From assembly GCF_030373225.1 (NCBI RefSeq), contig NZ_JAUCZG010000001.1, forward strand, positions 124,001 to 188,000: 64,000 bases of DNA, in the 5' to 3' direction. Each line of letters begins with the position of its first letter. Position 1 is the stretch's first letter. Shown in pieces: positions 62,594 through 64,000 of this stretch. This DNA comes from Hydrogenophaga sp. Its GTDB lineage: Bacteria; Pseudomonadota; Gammaproteobacteria; Burkholderiales; Burkholderiaceae_C. Under the pieces are notes generated by a model. It saw nothing but the letters and a program-made list of their open reading frames with translations, was not told the DNA's origin and ran no database searches. A program made the position numbers and the translations under genes.

Positions 62594-63649
62594 ATGAACG
62601 ACGACCTGATCGTCCAGCGCCCGCAGGGCCTGTACTGCCCGCCTGGCGACTTCTACATCGACCCCTGGCGCAAGGTCGAGCGCGCGGTGATCACCCACGC
62701 TCACGCCGACCACGCGCGTCCCGGTCATGCGCACTACCTGGCCACGGCGGTGTCCGAAGGCCTGCTGCGCTCGCGCCTGGGGCAGGGCATCACCCTGCAA
62801 GGGCTGGCCTACGGCGAGGCGGTGGAACACCAGGGTGTGCGCATCTCGCTGCACCCCGCCGGCCACGTGCTGGGCTCTGCCCAGGTGCGGGTGGAGCACG
62901 CCGGGCGCGTGTGGGTGGCCAGTGGCGACTACCGCACCACACCGGCCGGCGCCACGCCCGACCGCACCTGCTCGCCCTTCGAGCCGGTGCGTTGCGACGT
63001 GTTCATCACCGAATCGACCTTCGGCCTGCCGATCTACCGCTGGCGGGCGGATGGCGAGCTGTTCGGCCAGATCAACCAGTGGTGGTCCGACAACGCCGAG
63101 GCCGGGCGCGCGAGCGTGCTCGTTTGCTACAGCCTGGGCAAGGCGCAACGCATCCTCGGCGGGATCGACGCGACCATGGGCCCCATCGTCTGCCACGGGG
63201 CGGTGGAGCCGCTCAACCGTGCTTACCGCGCTGCCGGCGTGACCTTGCCCGAGACCTTGATGGTGGGCGACCTGACCGACAAGGCCAGCTTGCAGCGCGC
63301 CCTGGTGCTCTGCCCGGGCAGCGCGCTGGGCACACCGTGGATCAAGCGCTTCGGCGACTTTTCCGATGCGTTCGCCAGCGGCTGGATGCAGGTGCGCGGC
63401 CAGCGCCGGCGCGGTGGCCACGACCGGGGCTTCGTGCTCAGCGACCACGCCGACTGGCCCGGGCTGCTGGGCGCCATCGGTGCGAGCGGCGCCGAACGTG
63501 TGATCGTCACCCACGGCAGCATTCCGGTGCTGGTGCGTTACCTGCAGGAGCAAGGCCTGCAGGCCGAGGGTTTCGACACCGAATACGGCGATGAGCTCGA
63601 GAACCGCACCGAGCAGGTCGCGCTGCCCACGCCCGAGGCTGCGCCATGA
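62594..63649 (+). CDS. ligase-associated DNA exonuclease (metallo-beta-lactamase/CPSF fold)
   Basis: A 351-aa metallo-beta-lactamase/beta-CASP-type protein. Zinc motif ITHAHADHARPGH is at residues 34-45 (His35, His37, Asp39, His40), followed by LHPAGHVLGSAQV and WVASGDYRTTP metal positions, ITESTFGLPIYRW, then a beta-CASP-like SVLVCYSLGKAQRIL and VLSDHADW. This matches the exonuclease of the ATP-dependent DNA ligase operon (LigD-independent repair set with an Lhr-type helicase). It overlaps the ligase gene by four bases. The start lies four bases after a repeat, with no Shine-Dalgarno. Confidence 0.92.
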   Translation: MNDDLIVQRPQGLYCPPGDFYIDPWRKVERAVITHAHADHARPGHAHYLATAVSEGLLRSRLGQGITLQGLAYGEAVEHQGVRISLHPAGHVLGSAQVRVEHAGRVWVASGDYRTTPAGATPDRTCSPFEPVRCDVFITESTFGLPIYRWRADGELFGQINQWWSDNAEAGRASVLVCYSLGKAQRILGGIDATMGPIVCHGAVEPLNRAYRAAGVTLPETLMVGDLTDKASLQRALVLCPGSALGTPWIKRFGDFSDAFASGWMQVRGQRRRGGHDRGFVLSDHADWPGLLGAIGASGAERVIVTHGSIPVLVRYLQEQGLQAEGFDTEYGDELENRTEQVALPTPEAAP

Positions 63650-64000
63650 AGCGTTTCGCCGAGCTGTTCGCCGAACTCGATGCGACCACGGCCACCAGCG
63701 CCAAGGTCACGGGGCTGCAGCGTTACCTGAGCACGGTGGACGACGCCGACGCCGCGTGGGCCGTTTACTTCCTGTCGGGCGGAAAACCGCGCCAGCTGAT
63801 CAGGACCGCGCAGTTGCGCGCCTTGGCCGAGGAGGCGTCCGGCCTGCCCGCGTGGCTGTTTGAGGCGAGCTACCAGGCCGTGGGCGACCTGGCCGAAACC
63901 ATCGCGCTGGTGCTGCCGGCGCCCGCGAGCGCCGAGGGCCTGGCCGTCAGCCTGAGCGAGTGGATGGAGCAGCGCCTGCTGCCCTTGCGCGGACAGGGCG
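63646..64000 (+). CDS. ATP-dependent DNA ligase, N-terminal part (runs off the window)
   Basis: The first 118 codons of a gene starting MKRFAELFAELDATTATSAK, overlapping the exonuclease stop (ATGA). It has the helical N-terminal DNA-binding domain of bacterial ATP-dependent ligases (VTGLQRYLSTVDDADAAWAV, FLSGGKPRQLIRTAQLRALA, WLFEASYQAVGDLAETIALV). The catalytic KxDG motif lies beyond the window. The family and the exonuclease pairing make the call firm even though the catalytic core is not seen. Confidence 0.88.
   Translation, partial: MKRFAELFAELDATTATSAKVTGLQRYLSTVDDADAAWAVYFLSGGKPRQLIRTAQLRALAEEASGLPAWLFEASYQAVGDLAETIALVLPAPASAEGLAVSLSEWMEQRLLPLRGQG

Overview
The window is a GC-rich stretch of chromosome from a betaproteobacterium, most likely Burkholderiales, family Comamonadaceae. 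This is judged from gene order, protein character and a GC-rich intergenic repeat of a type common in that family; the genus (for example Hydrogenophaga, Acidovorax or Variovorax) cannot be fixed by eye. It is dense housekeeping DNA. There are 74 protein genes (the last cut by the window edge) and two tRNAs, no gene-free gap longer than about 250 bases, and no insertion sequence, prophage, CRISPR array, integrase or rRNA.

Layout. Bases 70-5489 hold most of a histidine operon (hisC-B-H-A-F, then hisI-E), interrupted by an oppositely oriented LapA-like membrane protein gene. Bases 5502-8027 continue on the plus strand with a small membrane protein, a HIT hydrolase and tatABC, facing a DegQ-type periplasmic protease. 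A Nif3-like gene and pdxA follow, then mscL on the minus strand. The cytochrome bc1 operon (petABC) and sspAB occupy 11881-16047 and end at tRNA-Thr(TGT). Next come a short DciA-like gene on the minus strand, then an M23 peptidase, secA, argJ, an AAA ATPase and a MutT-type Nudix gene on the plus strand. Bases 23095-28576 are one minus-strand run, pilB-pilC-pilD-coaE-zapD-yacG. tRNA-Pro(CGG) and ispB lie beyond it. Bases 30068-33050 carry rplU-rpmA, obgE and proB. rppH and a CNP1-like gene are divergent from proS and a lytic transglycosylase.

From 36838 to 47071 nearly everything is on the minus strand: a Lon-like AAA ATPase without a protease domain, the unit hemA-prfA-prmC-grxD, and a complete glycerol-3-phosphate/glycerophosphodiester uptake operon ugpB-A-E-C-Q. 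From 47250 to the end everything is on the plus strand: a 1292-residue FAD/Fe-S oxidoreductase fusion, a DUF971 gene, the ubiquinone genes ubiE, ubiJ and ubiB with a Tim44-like gene between ubiE and ubiJ, an FmdB zinc ribbon protein, a DUF502 protein, aspS, a YqjD/YqjE/YqjK-like trio, nudB, a YbhP-like phosphodiesterase, clsB, and the start of a DNA-ligase-associated exonuclease/ATP-dependent ligase operon that runs off the edge.

No wholly new multi-gene system is evident. The points most worth a second look are the ligase/exonuclease operon entered at the right edge; two copies of an identical 51-bp GC-rich element just upstream of it; a hemA promoter whose -10 box sits so close to the start codon that the mRNA should be leaderless; a PVWY rather than PEWY quinol-site motif in cytochrome b; AspRS residues predicting a non-discriminating enzyme; the giant DUF3683-type fusion oxidoreductase; and paired hairpins in the rplU leader.
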